In this document: piece by piece, positions 1-10,833 of the stretch
Numbering within the stretch: position 1 is the first letter of the stretch
How the letters are laid out: each line of letters starts with the position of its first letter
Assembly (NCBI GenBank): GCA_033558025.1
Contig: JAUCEF010000001.1
Coordinates: 1,302,001-1,366,000 of the forward strand
DNA length: 64,000 bases
Source: Phytophthora sp. 'mugwort'
Lineage: Eukaryota > Oomycota > Peronosporomycetes > Peronosporales > Peronosporaceae
Direction of reading: 5' to 3'
Notes under the pieces: model-generated
Seen by the model: the letters and a program-made list of their open reading frames with translations, nothing else
The model's database searches: none
What the model was told of the DNA's origin: nothing
Position numbers and translations under genes: made by a program

Positions 1-1
1 T

Positions 2-3000
2 CTTTGTCAACTCAACAGCTTCTGACAGCAAATACAGCTGATAAGTTTTTAACAGGTGGATGGCAACGTCAGGAAGCCCGTCACAAATCAGAGTCGAACT
101 GGGTGACCTGGCCTCAATATCTGTTGCAAGTTGTTTCTGGTGCGCGTTCACCACAACCTGCATGATCAGTTTAACTATTTCTGTTACTGCTGAGAGCCAC
201 GGTACTTCTTCAGAGGCCTTGAAACTTGCTCCTCTGCTCTTGGTAACTTCGGCTGCCATAAATGGCATGAAGGTCAGGATTCCGTCTGGGCCTGGAGTAG
301 CGAGAAGCTTGAGCACGGATATCAAGACAAAATAGCTCGCTGAGGTGACATCAAATGGGCGTTTAGTGTACAACCGCAGCAACTGCAGCAGCAATTCCAG
401 TTTCTCAATCGCTGACGAATAGAGAACAGAGATACCAGCCACAATCGTCTGAGCAGCAGCTTTTTCAATCTCTTCAGTCAGTTTTGCTTTGGAAGCTTCC
501 GATTCTTCACCGATACGTGCGATGGCTTCAAGTTCTCCTCGTAGATCAGCTACCAATTTACATGACACGCCCAATTCTGTAGCAGGATCCTTCACGTCGT
601 GACGCTCAATGCTCGCCAAGTTGGCGCTAATGATTCCCAGAATGTGTACACAACCATCACAAGCAACTTTTGCAGTCGCATCATCTTCAAAAGTAATGCA
701 TTGAGCATGGAATCGCTGTAGAATACCCAGCAGCAAGGAAAAGACATCCCTGCTCGGCTGTCGGCAGAATGGTTCCTCAAACTGATCAAAGGACTTCACA
801 GATGACGTGAAGGAGCTCGCCCGCTCTGACTGAAGCTGGTATAAATCGCAGATTTGGCGGATAATTGTGGTACCAAGTTCACTCAATGATTCCGATTGCT
901 GAGTGGCATTTCCGCTCGCAATCGAGTCTACTTCGCTAGTCAAACCTTCTGAGGTCGCCTGGTCCACAGATGGCAAACATTCGTCTCGGACTCCATTTCT
1001 GCAGACTGTACACACTTTCGCGGACCCTTTGTTGACAAAAAAGCACTTAGAGCAAGCCCATTCCTCGACGGGATGCAAGCAAGGGTCGATCCAGACTGCG
1101 TGCGCACAATGATTCGACCCGGGACACGACACTTTTAGCTCCAGCATCCGCACGTCTTTCACATCAACCTCAAACGGCTGGATTTCATGTGTTTCACAGA
1201 TCTGTTTGGAATGCCACAACAATTTATCATCACCAAATATCTGAAACACCAAAGAGACGCCACGATTCTGAAGAATTTCATTGCGTGTATCGTCATTGAT
1301 GGCCACAGCACCGCTGATCATGTGGTACGCTTCAGACAAGTCGTACATCACATAGGCATCACCATGCGATGGCGGGTGTGTCGACACGCAGCGCTTCTTA
1401 GCCTCCCCATTAATGTGAATCGACGTGCTGCCGGTAGCTTGTGCATTTCCCGACGTGGTATTTAAATCTCCGTTGCTCGCATACCCCAATTGACTTCCCT
1501 TCCCTAAAGTACCGTACCCAACTGAAAAATGATATTCTTTCATGCTTGATAGGAACAGGGGGTCAATATCTGCCGGGCTAGAGCTGGTACAATCCCACTT
1601 GGTGACTCCCAGCAAGGTAATTACTTTCCCAGAGCCATAGAACGACACAGCAGGATGTACTTTATGACCAGCAAGATCAGTAAACACCACTCCATACTCC
1701 GTATCATTGATTTTGTAGGCTAAAGTGCCTTCGCCCATGTCAACATCGATTTGAATGGTATCACCAGGATGGACTCTCCCAATCGTTCGGTCAAGCTTGC
1801 GTCCTCGAGCGTACAGGTTGCCATTATAACCTCGCAGCATCCAGAGACTAGGGGATGAATCATAGCCATTCACAGTCACTGGAAGGATACAAGCTCCAAA
1901 ACAAGTCATTTCGTCGTCCTGTGTATCCGTATCAAGACGGAATGTCCACGAAGCTTTTCCAGAAGATATCCCACAATTCACTGCTGCATACTGATAACTC
2001 GTTTCTCGCGTCCGGACCACGAGACCTCCATCCTCCACAACGACGCCAGTAGAACAAATTGACGACTCAAACAGCGCTGTAACTCTACGAATGTCTCCAA
2101 AGCCAACGTTGTGTCCTTCGTGCGTCAATCGTTGAGCTTCTTCTCTGTGATACGCCTTTATTCCCTTCAGTAGAAGTCGGCCTTGTTCTAACACACGAGC
2201 TGCAAGTCGCTGCCGATGTGAATCTTCTTCATCCTCTGTTTTAAACTGTAATAACATGTCCACAAACAGCATTGTAACATAAAGGGATGCCGTCGACAAG
2301 GCCCAGGCTCTTAGAGCTTCAATCGCTTCGGTCGCCATGACGTCATCGCCAGTTTTTAACGTTCCAAGCAACCAATGAGCAATAGCACTCAGTGTGGACT
2401 TTGGGTCAGTAAAAAGAGAGCCTGGAGCGGGCATATATAGCCGCAAGTGCTCAATCGCGTACGTCCCATTTCGATTTGAGAATGGCGTACCCGACAGGAC
2501 AATCCGGATCTCTTGACACGACGCTGGGAAACTTGTTTCAATCAACGTAGGACCCGAGAGTGGAACTGTCCGGTCTTCTACCAGTTGAACAAGGCTCTCA
2601 CTCCCTTCCAAACGATACTGAACGCCAACTGTCTGTGGCACATACTTCATGTGCCAATGGATCGCAATCGACGTCACCTTTCTTAACTCTGTCGATCTCA
2701 CCACAAAATTCACGACGCCGGGTCTCGGTTGCGACTGCCAGAACGTGTCATCCACGCCATCCACGGCGCAATAAGCTCCGTGTGAGTCGGAACTAGACGT
2801 CACGGACGTCGCCTCCACCGCGTCTTTCTCCACTAGCATCGCTTTATCCGGCGGCTTCTTCGTCGGACTCCAGAACGAAAACAACGACAGTACCGGGAAG
2901 CACGTCAACAGCTGTGATAGCTCCTCAAACGACCTTAGCGCCTGTGGGTTGTTGTAGTCAAAGGCTCCGAGCAATGCTCCAAGCGTATGAATCGCTAAAT

Positions 3001-3691
3001 GGTGCAATTCTTCGTTGTTTGGTGCAGTTTCCATCGGTCGAGGGACCTTCTTGACTCCGTCATGACTCATCAGCTCACACGCGATCTTGGAACTATGCGA
3101 AATCACCGCCAGTCTTCTTTCTAACACGTGAGTGAACACGGGTGTAGGTAGCGCTTCAACGAGCATCTCCTCGAGAGTCCGGATGGATCCTTTGTCCGTG
3201 CCGGACTTGTCCACGACGCCCGCACTCGTCATGTTCCGGTAGTCGCTCACGCTCTGACGACATTTGAGCTTCCTGTTCTTGTGCATCCGATGTTCCGTGG
3301 GCAGGTCGCCCTCCGAGTTCTCACCACAGAGCAAGGACGAGATGAAGGCGTCCTGCAGGACGTTGGCCTGCAGCTGACGCAGATATTCTTCGCTCTGTAG
3401 ATACTCGTCCCAGCTGTTGGCCGCCGTGTATTGCAGCGACGCGAAGCAGACAGCGCAGGACCGCGTGCGTCCTGAGTGCAGCCGTGCGGGCTTGGGCATC
3501 CAGCCATCTTCGTCGTCTCCCGTGCCCCAGGCTTCGGCCTCGGCTCTCGGAGCTTCAGACTGCGCGGCGGACGGCGCGACTTCAGTGGTAGATGCAGCAG
3601 CGTCTTCAACTGGCGCTAAATCGTTCGTGCTAGCGCTGGAATTCTCCACAGCGGCGTCCGAGCGCGCGGAATCGAGCTCCTCCGCCTCCAT
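2..3691 (-). CDS. Large multidomain protein (discoidin-like, SPRY, NPCBM-like, RanBP2 zinc finger), 3' end outside window
   Basis: One uninterrupted frame runs from the ATG at 3691 to the left edge (1230 codons, no stop), so the C-terminus is missing. An acidic Ala/Ser-rich N-terminus is followed by an F5/8-type-C (discoidin)-like region at about residues 300-425. A SPRY domain covers about 560-700, and an NPCBM-like beta domain about 710-870 (GDDKLLWHS ... ELKVSCPGSNHC). A RanBP2-type zinc finger lies near 878-898, with the pattern W-x-C-x2-C, Asn, C-x2-C. The remaining residues look helical. SPRY, discoidin-like and RBZ modules are protein- or ubiquitin-binding in other families, and this mix also occurs in giant HECT or RING ligases. 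A ligase function is only inference because any catalytic end would lie beyond base 1. No intron is visible. The domain calls are from pattern and could be off by tens of residues. Confidence 0.75.
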   Translation of the reverse strand, partial: MEAEELDSARSDAAVENSSASTNDLAPVEDAAASTTEVAPSAAQSEAPRAEAEAWGTGDDEDGWMPKPARLHSGRTRSCAVCFASLQYTAANSWDEYLQSEEYLRQLQANVLQDAFISSLLCGENSEGDLPTEHRMHKNRKLKCRQSVSDYRNMTSAGVVDKSGTDKGSIRTLEEMLVEALPTPVFTHVLERRLAVISHSSKIACELMSHDGVKKVPRPMETAPNNEELHHLAIHTLGALLGAFDYNNPQALRSFEELSQLLTCFPVLSLFSFWSPTKKPPDKAMLVEKDAVEATSVTSSSDSHGAYCAVDGVDDTFWQSQPRPGVVNFVVRSTELRKVTSIAIHWHMKYVPQTVGVQYRLEGSESLVQLVEDRTVPLSGPTLIETSFPASCQEIRIVLSGTPFSNRNGTYAIEHLRLYMPAPGSLFTDPKSTLSAIAHWLLGTLKTGDDVMATEAIEALRAWALSTASLYVTMLFVDMLLQFKTEDEEDSHRQRLAARVLEQGRLLLKGIKAYHREEAQRLTHEGHNVGFGDIRRVTALFESSICSTGVVVEDGGLVVRTRETSYQYAAVNCGISSGKASWTFRLDTDTQDDEMTCFGACILPVTVNGYDSSPSLWMLRGYNGNLYARGRKLDRTIGRVHPGDTIQIDVDMGEGTLAYKINDTEYGVVFTDLAGHKVHPAVSFYGSGKVITLLGVTKWDCTSSSPADIDPLFLSSMKEYHFSVGYGTLGKGSQLGYASNGDLNTTSGNAQATGSTSIHINGEAKKRCVSTHPPSHGDAYVMYDLSEAYHMISGAVAINDDTRNEILQNRGVSLVFQIFGDDKLLWHSKQICETHEIQPFEVDVKDVRMLELKVSCPGSNHCAHAVWIDPCLHPVEEWACSKCFFVNKGSAKVCTVCRNGVRDECLPSVDQATSEGLTSEVDSIASGNATQQSESLSELGTTIIRQICDLYQLQSERASSFTSSVKSFDQFEEPFCRQPSRDVFSLLLGILQRFHAQCITFEDDATAKVACDGCVHILGIISANLASIERHDVKDPATELGVSCKLVADLRGELEAIARIGEESEASKAKLTEEIEKAAAQTIVAGISVLYSSAIEKLELLLQLLRLYTKRPFDVTSASYFVLISVLKLLATPGPDGILTFMPFMAAEVTKSRGASFKASEEVPWLSAVTEIVKLIMQVVVNAHQKQLATDIEARSPSSTLICDGLPDVAIHLLKTYQLYLLSEAVELTK

Positions 3692-3957
3692 GGTTTCCCT
3701 TTTGGGTCTTCTTCAAAAAGATCTGCTGCAGATACGATATTTCATTGGATGAAAAGCATAACAGCCAATAAAAGAGAGAGATGTTTCAGCTTCAACTTGA
3801 GTCAAGGGCAACCAACTATCGAACAATGCATCAGTTTGCCATATATAAAAAGCTTGGTTACTTATCTTTTTCCTCGTGTCTTCTCTGCTTCTCTCCGTCC
3901 AGCTTTCCCTTAAAAACTAGTTGCTAGTATAGAGAGAAGGGGGGTCGCTAACGGCAT

Positions 3958-6900
3958 CTACAATGCTTGCGAGCCGTTGAGTGTTCGCCTAGTGCCGCCG
4001 TTCACATTAAGGCCAGCAGGGGACTCGAAGTTCGAGTAGCTGCCCTCCTGAGGCGTCAGAGCCGCTGCCGAGTAGTGCGACGACGAGCGGCGCACGTGCG
4101 AGCGCGAGCGCAGGAAGCTCTGTGAGCGGGACACGCGCGCCACGAAGGACGGCGTGTTGCGAGCGGCCTCGGCGTCCTTGCGCATCTTCTTCTCGCTCTT
4201 GAGCTCAATGGCGCCGTACTTGGAACTGGCGCACACGACGAACATGAAGACCGTGAGCAGCAGACAAAGACCGGCGAAGATCAAGTGGCTGACAGCGAAC
4301 GAAGGCTCCACCACATAAATCGCAGCTTGTACAGCGTAGTACACAACAAAGGACAGCGCAATGTAGCGGCCATTCTGGTACGGAGGAAACACTTCGATCG
4401 CAGTGAGCCATGTGCCGCATGTAAGACTCAGCGCACCACTGACGAAGACTACAAAGACCAAGATCTGGGTGATGACGCTGTCCTCTTGTTCAGCGAGTCC
4501 CAGTGCGCCACAAGCAGCCGAAAGTGCTGCTGAGAAGGGAAGTACATCCTTGAAGATGGTTTTGCGGCGCAGGTTGTCGACTGTGAGTAAGCTCAGCACA
4601 GCACCGACAAACGTCATGATACCGTAGTAGATTTGCCACTTGGACGTCTGCGCACCAGTCTGGCTGGGTGACGGCTGCACGAGCACTCGGTGAAGCAAGG
4701 TACCTGACGTAAAGAGCGCAAATGTCGCCTGTAGCACGAGCACCAGCACAATACGGAACGGCACGCTCACACGACCGTCTTTGACCACGAACGAGTCCTT
4801 CAGTTCGTTCACTTCTTCCATCACATCATGACGTTGACGCAAGCGTGTTAACGTTGCTTCAGCCGCCTTAGGGTCGTTCTTACGACGGTACTCCCAGTAG
4901 TGGCTTTCTGGGAGGAAAAACATGCTCGGTACAAGCAGTACAAGCGGAATGATACCGAATATAAACTGCCACTGCCAGTCATGGTACGGCGAGTTCCCCC
5001 AGTCTTCCGACATAGTCGTAGCGTTAATGTTGTTAATCAGCACAGCTTCAATCATGTAACCCAGTGCAGCACTAGTGAGAAATATCAAGACGCCCTTTCC
5101 TTTCCAGCCCTGCATACAAATCTCAAAGTTGTACAGCGGACACACAAGCGAGAGCATAGCGATACCCGCTGAAACTAAACAGATTCCAGTCAGCACCATC
5201 GAACTTGACTCCAGCCACACGAGCGCGCAGCCAGCGAACGTCACCACACATGAAACCTCGATCGTCCAACGGCGACCGACTGCATGTGTTAGTCCACCAC
5301 TTAAGATGACGCCCATAGCAGCCGCAGCGGCGGCGTACACCTTGATCATAGTCAAGTCCAACGCGCCATCCAGTGTCTCATTGTTGTAATAGATGAATGA
5401 CTCGTTCACGAAGTTATCGGACGACGAGTTCACGTACCCCAGTGAGAAAATGAGGCACGTCAACCAACCATACGTGAAGCCACCTAGGCCGCCTACAACC
5501 ACGCTCAACGAGGCAGCAAATTCACTGCCAGAGCTCAGCGCACGAGAGAACCCACCGTTGTACATCATACGCGTTTGGATAGTCTTCATGAACGGGAAAG
5601 CCGACAGCACCAAGAGTGGGAACGCTAAAAACAGACCCACGACGACATCAAAGAAGAAGGCAAGTTCACGCACAAGGCCCCAGTTGGCAACAGGCAGTCC
5701 AAACAACCCGTGTAGCAGTTGCAGATAGTGAAGGAGCGAAAACAGTCCAGTGAAAATGGCCACCGTGAGCGAGAACGACTTGAGTCCGTCCCAGTCTTGC
5801 ATGGAACCCACGACAAACGGAGCTACTCCAATGATCACAACCATCAGCACGTACAGCATGGCACGTGGAACACGAGCCTTGTTACGCAGGCACATTCCCA
5901 GGCCAAATCCACCGATCCAGAGCATAATAGCAATGCCTCCAACACACGCCAACAGCATTCCAATCTCGTTCAGCCTGAACGAGTAGATGAAGATGTAATA
6001 CATGACCAATGGGTGACGGAAGTCACGGACAGCGTAGACAAAGCGGCTCATTGGGCCAATAGGGTACATCAAGCTGGCTTCGTAATTGTAGAAATCATTC
6101 CACGAGTCCTTTGGTCCTGAAGGATTGCTGCTCATGTGGTTTGGCAACAATCTTTCCTCTTCCTCCTCCTCCCTCACGGACATGAGCCATGAGAGCCAGT
6201 ACGTGATATCCACTCGAGTCTTGGAGAAGTCCAAGCCATCCGTGTTAAACAAGAACGGCGCAAGCAGCCAGCACGTGCCTAGCAACCATACAGCGAACGA
6301 AGCGATGCCGTAGTCTTGGCCTTTCGAGCTGTACGAGCTCATCAGCGTGACGTTCGACGGGATTTTATCAGGGTCTGTGTCACAATCGAAGTCTGCCGTG
6401 GCACAGTAGTCAGCCAGCGCATTCGTACCAATATTGAAGTTACCGTAAGCACCGAAGATGATCATTAAGCCCATAAGCTCCACAGCCTTGCGGTAATGAG
6501 AGGCAGCGTATTCCTTGTAGAAATTGACCAAAGTTTCACGTACGATAGCAAACCCACGACCTGTACCGCGGTACTTGGAGCCACCACGCATGATAGCGAT
6601 ATCGTAAAAGTGCGACTTTGTACCAGTCTCGAAGATGTAGAACACCGGACCAAGGGTCACGACCAGCTCCACAAAGTTAACCACAGCTTGGTGCCAACCG
6701 TACTCCACAAACAACGTGGCAATCAGCGGTATGGTCATCAGCATACCAAACTGGAAAATGAACTGGGTGTTCATTACCTGAGCGAGATCATCCAGGTAAC
6801 TCGTTGTGATAATAGCAGATTCCTCAATTTCTTGGTGCAGCACGATGTATACCTTGCCGTACGCGTATACGAACACACACAGCACTACCAAAGCGTTACA

Positions 6901-9900
6901 AATGTAGAAACCCATGTGGCCGTAGAACATCGAGTTCAGACGGAAGAAATCCATGCCAGCACCCATTCGGTGAGACTCGCGACTCAGAGAACTTTCAGCG
7001 CTACCATTCGACAGCTTGGCCTCGAAAGCGTTAATTTGACTCAAGGTCACATCACGACCTTTACCGCACTGCATAAACTCCTGGTGGGTGACCTTCTCAC
7101 CACGAAGTGCCACGTTATAACCCGCAAAAACATCCTCCGACAAATTGATCCCCTTGCTGGCCTTCGACACACCACCATTGGACATCACAAACGATTTCTC
7201 GAACACATCTGGGTGACCATAGTGCATACGACTCTGCAGGGGGTTAGCCAACACCCGCTGCGTCAAACTCACGAACACCAACTCTTGCAGCGTCATGAAA
7301 TGTGCCAACGACGATGCTCGGCCCGTGAAAATGTGCTCCTTCATACCAATGACAGTAACATTTTGTCCGTTTTGCGTAGCAGTCGCCAGGAAGTTCGGAA
7401 TTTTGAGCGCTTCTTCGAAGTAGTGCTCCTGGTTCATATCGATTGTCTGCACGTACTCACCACGAGTGAATGGTAGAGAAACGTTCTGGTTTTCAGGCTT
7501 ACCCTCGCCAACCAGCGGGTTGCCAGGCAGCTCATAACGGTACACTTCGACGATTTCGTCACCATCCGACTTCACCAGCACACAGTCATAGCGAGGTTCC
7601 GTGCCACTGCCTACAGGCGGACGAATCGTGTCGACGTAGCTCACACGCCAGTTTGGGTACTTGCGCATGAGCAAGTCGATATCTGCAGCACGCGAGTCAC
7701 CAGCCGCTAATTGATCAGCGTAAATCTGGCAACTCGTCACATACGAAAATTTTAGGCCAGCGATTCGATCCATGTGCTTAATCTTATCCAAGTGCGAAAT
7801 GTTCTCGTCCGAGCCAATCTCCAGCCAACGCAACATCTTCAACGCATCCTCGTACATCATCATACCGTGCACCGTGCGAGCTAAGGTTTGTCCACGCATC
7901 GACGCCCAAAGACGAACCTGTGTAGGCGTCTCAGCGAGAGCCTCATCCATAGACGCCACACCCACTCGCTCAAGGAAATTGCCCCACTCATCGTCGTGGA
8001 AAGTAATCAAGTACTTTAAAATGCTAAGATCGCGGCCTTTTTGCTCCACCTTGCGGAAAAGCGGGTTCGAGTCCACACGTCCATTGAGCTCATCCACCGA
8101 GAACAAGACCGTTTCATTGTAGTATGGCGTGACCACAGAGAACGACTTCATTGCCGCGATCGAGTCGATCGTCGGGATCTTCATGTGCAGAGAGTTTAAG
8201 AAAAAACTCATGCGGCGCTGAGCTTCGTGGCAACGAGGCAGCGCGTCAGCAGCATCTAGAGTCAGCAAGAAAAACAGTCGAGTTGAGAGCGATACGACAC
8301 TCTCGTTCGAGCTCGGAGAGGTCGTACGCGTTGGCGAGTTCGAGTCGCGCTGGCTGATACGGTCGGCAAAGATCGATAGTAATTGTTCTTTTTGATAGGC
8401 AAGGTCAGGCGTCATTTTGGCAAATGCAGACTTCCGCAGCTTCTCTGCCATCCACTCTTCCTCTAGCATCAGCTCAATGCTCTTCAGCAGAGCATCCAAC
8501 CGCTGCACAACAACCAAAACCTGATCGTGAGGGAAACCAAAAGCGCCACCTGAAGGCACAACGGTTGGCTCGGGCAGATCCAAGATACTCGCAAGCAAGT
8601 CGACAACATTTTCACGGACCAATCCAATATGAGTGAGGTTCACGACGCCGCTCACCTTGCCACCAGCCAGAATCTGGTGGAACACACCAACCAGTTCAGA
8701 GTCCTGAGGACCCAAAAGCTGTCGCAATATTTGGAACAAAATGTCGACGCAATTGTTGGCACATCCCAGTACTCCTGCCCTTTTGAGCTCCTTCAGCAAG
8801 TGGTCATCACTCATGCGCTTTGTCTTCGACTTGGCCGCGATGTCCGCGGCCGTTTGAGCCTTCCCAGCAATCAAAAACACGGGCTCTTCGACGGCACCAG
8901 TGTCCGAGATCTGGTACTGAAGGATGGCAGTCTCACGATCGTCCAGCAAATCAGAGAGGCGGAAACTGCTCACAATTTCGTTCCACACAACAGCGAAGCG
9001 CAGGCGGCTATTGGCATCAGGAGCAACAGAGCTCGATGAAAGAGGGTTATTGTTGATTGCGAGCTGGCCGCGAGCGGCAGCAGACACCACTTTCTGATCA
9101 AACAGGGTGGGAGCCTGCTGAAGACGCTTGACAAACTCGTTAATGCGAGCCGAGTGGCCAATCTTGAGACGGAAACCAATCCAAGCACCCACAAGAGCCT
9201 GTGCAATAGCCAGCCAGATTTGAGAGTCGTAGATGTAGACGAGAACAACGGGAGCCCACATGGCAGCCAGGAACGCAATGTTGTGGTCCGACTCGATGAT
9301 ACCATTCTCACGCTGGGCGGCGGAAACGTCCACGCTGTAAATCTCGACGCTAGGTCCGATCAGAGGCTTCACCATGAGCTGCAGGTTGAACAAGAACTTG
9401 CACACGAAGATAATGGTCCAGAACGCTCCGTAGCATACGAGATCTCCCCAGCTCTGACCCATTGTGCGGCCAATATACTGCTCACGGGTCCCGTCCAGCG
9501 AGCTCAAGAAGGCTGACCTCCAGATCACTCCGCGGAAAAACATCTGGACAATCGACACGATCACAATGGGCGCCATGTATACACCGATAAAAGTGGGTGC
9601 CATCGTGAGAAAGTCGCTAGATCCGAGTGTCTTATACGGGGCCGCGTTCACGGCCGTGAAGAGGCCAAAGAACACGGTGTGCCACACGAGACGGATAAAG
9701 ACCGACGCGGCGTACATGATACGGCTGAAAACGCGCGTGCCATCAATCCAAACGTCTAGCACCACCTTGAGCGCCAGCAAGCCGCTGATTGTTATAAAGA
9801 TGGAGTAGAAGGCGTGGTTGCGGATGTCCGAGATGTCGGACGTGAAGAAGTTTGAGTAGAATTTGAATCCGTCTGTGTCGTCTGGATCCGACCGGTACCC

Positions 9901-10833
9901 CACGTATCCGATCACCACCAGTATGTGCAGCATCACGAACAAGAAGAAGTAAATGCGGAAGAACGCCAGGATCGGGTTGCAGAAGCTGCGTCGCTCCTTG
10001 AACGTTTTGTAATCGCGTGCATTTACCGCTTCGGCAACGTTAAATTCGTCAAAGTTGAGGCACGTGTCTCTCCAGAAGAACTCGTTCACATCGTCGTAAT
10101 TGGTCACGTTCTTGTGGTCAACACCAGCGCCGTTCTTCTGCGGCGTCACGTTACGCATCTTGGCCACGACCGAGTACAATGGGCGCACGATGCGGCGCAA
10201 AAAGGTGCCCTCGGGCGCATTGGGCAGTTTCTCGACCCCGTCCAGTTTCGCTGCCATTTTATGGTACAGGAAGCAGAGGCACTCGGGCATGAAGCGCAGG
10301 TTGGCGCTTTCGCCCCAGATGAGCAGGAACAGGGCGATCTGGCGCTCAGCAGCTCCAGGGTACGGTGCCGTATCGAGTAGATAAGGCTGTGTGCGCAGGA
10401 ATTGGCACCACTTGACGTAGTTCCGGAAAAACTTGGCGTGGATCGTCTCGATGGCATTCTCCGTGTCCATGGGGGTCACGGCGGCTTCGAGGATTCTTGA
10501 CTCGTAGTTGAGCACCCAGCACTCGAAATGCTCCTTCTGGTTGCGCACGTTGCCCTCCTGGAAGCCAAATTTGGCCTGCAGCAGCTCGAACGAGCCTGCA
10601 CCTGGTCGAGGCGGTCGAATCGGCCCAGACGACGTGAGAGCCGCAATGGGCTGCTGCTGGTTCTGCTGGGCCGGGTACTTGTCCAAGGGTGGACGGCTAA
10701 TGCTCACGCCGCGCTCGGCCGCCACGTCCTCCACGGTTTGGTAGTTAGAGGGAGCGCGTCGGCGCGGAGGTGGCGCGGCTGACAGCTGCCGCTGCAGGTT
10801 GCGGTCCGCAGACTTCTCCTTCTTCATCATCAT
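3958..10833 (-). CDS. 1,3-beta-glucan (callose) synthase fused to a C-terminal MFS sugar-porter domain
   Basis: A single 2291-residue ORF starting MMMKKEKS. Residues about 160-195 carry the FKS1 domain-1 signature of plant callose synthases (QIALFLLIWGESANLRF). The catalytic glucan-synthase core lies about 900-1330 and includes RMHYGHPDVF near 1201. Blocks of membrane helices flank it (about 290-560 and 1300-1760). From about 1770 to 2210 follows a second multi-helix unit with sugar-porter hallmarks: VGRRW after an early helix pair, PESHYWEYRR near 1974 (compare PESPRW) and EVFP in the second half. The tail is Ser/Arg-rich and probably cytosolic. The enzyme should polymerise UDP-glucose into wall 1,3-beta-glucan at the plasma membrane. 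Fungal and plant FKS proteins end after the first unit, so the porter domain is the odd part. No frame break or intron marks the junction, so the fusion is real in this assembly. Whether the porter moves sugar is unknown. Confidence 0.93.
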   Translation of the reverse strand: MMMKKEKSADRNLQRQLSAAPPPRRRAPSNYQTVEDVAAERGVSISRPPLDKYPAQQNQQQPIAALTSSGPIRPPRPGAGSFELLQAKFGFQEGNVRNQKEHFECWVLNYESRILEAAVTPMDTENAIETIHAKFFRNYVKWCQFLRTQPYLLDTAPYPGAAERQIALFLLIWGESANLRFMPECLCFLYHKMAAKLDGVEKLPNAPEGTFLRRIVRPLYSVVAKMRNVTPQKNGAGVDHKNVTNYDDVNEFFWRDTCLNFDEFNVAEAVNARDYKTFKERRSFCNPILAFFRIYFFLFVMLHILVVIGYVGYRSDPDDTDGFKFYSNFFTSDISDIRNHAFYSIFITISGLLALKVVLDVWIDGTRVFSRIMYAASVFIRLVWHTVFFGLFTAVNAAPYKTLGSSDFLTMAPTFIGVYMAPIVIVSIVQMFFRGVIWRSAFLSSLDGTREQYIGRTMGQSWGDLVCYGAFWTIIFVCKFLFNLQLMVKPLIGPSVEIYSVDVSAAQRENGIIESDHNIAFLAAMWAPVVLVYIYDSQIWLAIAQALVGAWIGFRLKIGHSARINEFVKRLQQAPTLFDQKVVSAAARGQLAINNNPLSSSSVAPDANSRLRFAVVWNEIVSSFRLSDLLDDRETAILQYQISDTGAVEEPVFLIAGKAQTAADIAAKSKTKRMSDDHLLKELKRAGVLGCANNCVDILFQILRQLLGPQDSELVGVFHQILAGGKVSGVVNLTHIGLVRENVVDLLASILDLPEPTVVPSGGAFGFPHDQVLVVVQRLDALLKSIELMLEEEWMAEKLRKSAFAKMTPDLAYQKEQLLSIFADRISQRDSNSPTRTTSPSSNESVVSLSTRLFFLLTLDAADALPRCHEAQRRMSFFLNSLHMKIPTIDSIAAMKSFSVVTPYYNETVLFSVDELNGRVDSNPLFRKVEQKGRDLSILKYLITFHDDEWGNFLERVGVASMDEALAETPTQVRLWASMRGQTLARTVHGMMMYEDALKMLRWLEIGSDENISHLDKIKHMDRIAGLKFSYVTSCQIYADQLAAGDSRAADIDLLMRKYPNWRVSYVDTIRPPVGSGTEPRYDCVLVKSDGDEIVEVYRYELPGNPLVGEGKPENQNVSLPFTRGEYVQTIDMNQEHYFEEALKIPNFLATATQNGQNVTVIGMKEHIFTGRASSLAHFMTLQELVFVSLTQRVLANPLQSRMHYGHPDVFEKSFVMSNGGVSKASKGINLSEDVFAGYNVALRGEKVTHQEFMQCGKGRDVTLSQINAFEAKLSNGSAESSLSRESHRMGAGMDFFRLNSMFYGHMGFYICNALVVLCVFVYAYGKVYIVLHQEIEESAIITTSYLDDLAQVMNTQFIFQFGMLMTIPLIATLFVEYGWHQAVVNFVELVVTLGPVFYIFETGTKSHFYDIAIMRGGSKYRGTGRGFAIVRETLVNFYKEYAASHYRKAVELMGLMIIFGAYGNFNIGTNALADYCATADFDCDTDPDKIPSNVTLMSSYSSKGQDYGIASFAVWLLGTCWLLAPFLFNTDGLDFSKTRVDITYWLSWLMSVREEEEEERLLPNHMSSNPSGPKDSWNDFYNYEASLMYPIGPMSRFVYAVRDFRHPLVMYYIFIYSFRLNEIGMLLACVGGIAIMLWIGGFGLGMCLRNKARVPRAMLYVLMVVIIGVAPFVVGSMQDWDGLKSFSLTVAIFTGLFSLLHYLQLLHGLFGLPVANWGLVRELAFFFDVVVGLFLAFPLLVLSAFPFMKTIQTRMMYNGGFSRALSSGSEFAASLSVVVGGLGGFTYGWLTCLIFSLGYVNSSSDNFVNESFIYYNNETLDGALDLTMIKVYAAAAAAMGVILSGGLTHAVGRRWTIEVSCVVTFAGCALVWLESSSMVLTGICLVSAGIAMLSLVCPLYNFEICMQGWKGKGVLIFLTSAALGYMIEAVLINNINATTMSEDWGNSPYHDWQWQFIFGIIPLVLLVPSMFFLPESHYWEYRRKNDPKAAEATLTRLRQRHDVMEEVNELKDSFVVKDGRVSVPFRIVLVLVLQATFALFTSGTLLHRVLVQPSPSQTGAQTSKWQIYYGIMTFVGAVLSLLTVDNLRRKTIFKDVLPFSAALSAACGALGLAEQEDSVITQILVFVVFVSGALSLTCGTWLTAIEVFPPYQNGRYIALSFVVYYAVQAAIYVVEPSFAVSHLIFAGLCLLLTVFMFVVCASSKYGAIELKSEKKMRKDAEAARNTPSFVARVSRSQSFLRSRSHVRRSSSHYSAAALTPQEGSYSNFESPAGLNVNGGTRRTLNGSQAL

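Noticed and set aside
6496..7476. 326-codon plus-strand ORF opposite the glucan synthase
   Set aside because: No domain, and the opposite strand encodes a continuous conserved enzyme; this is a codon-bias shadow.
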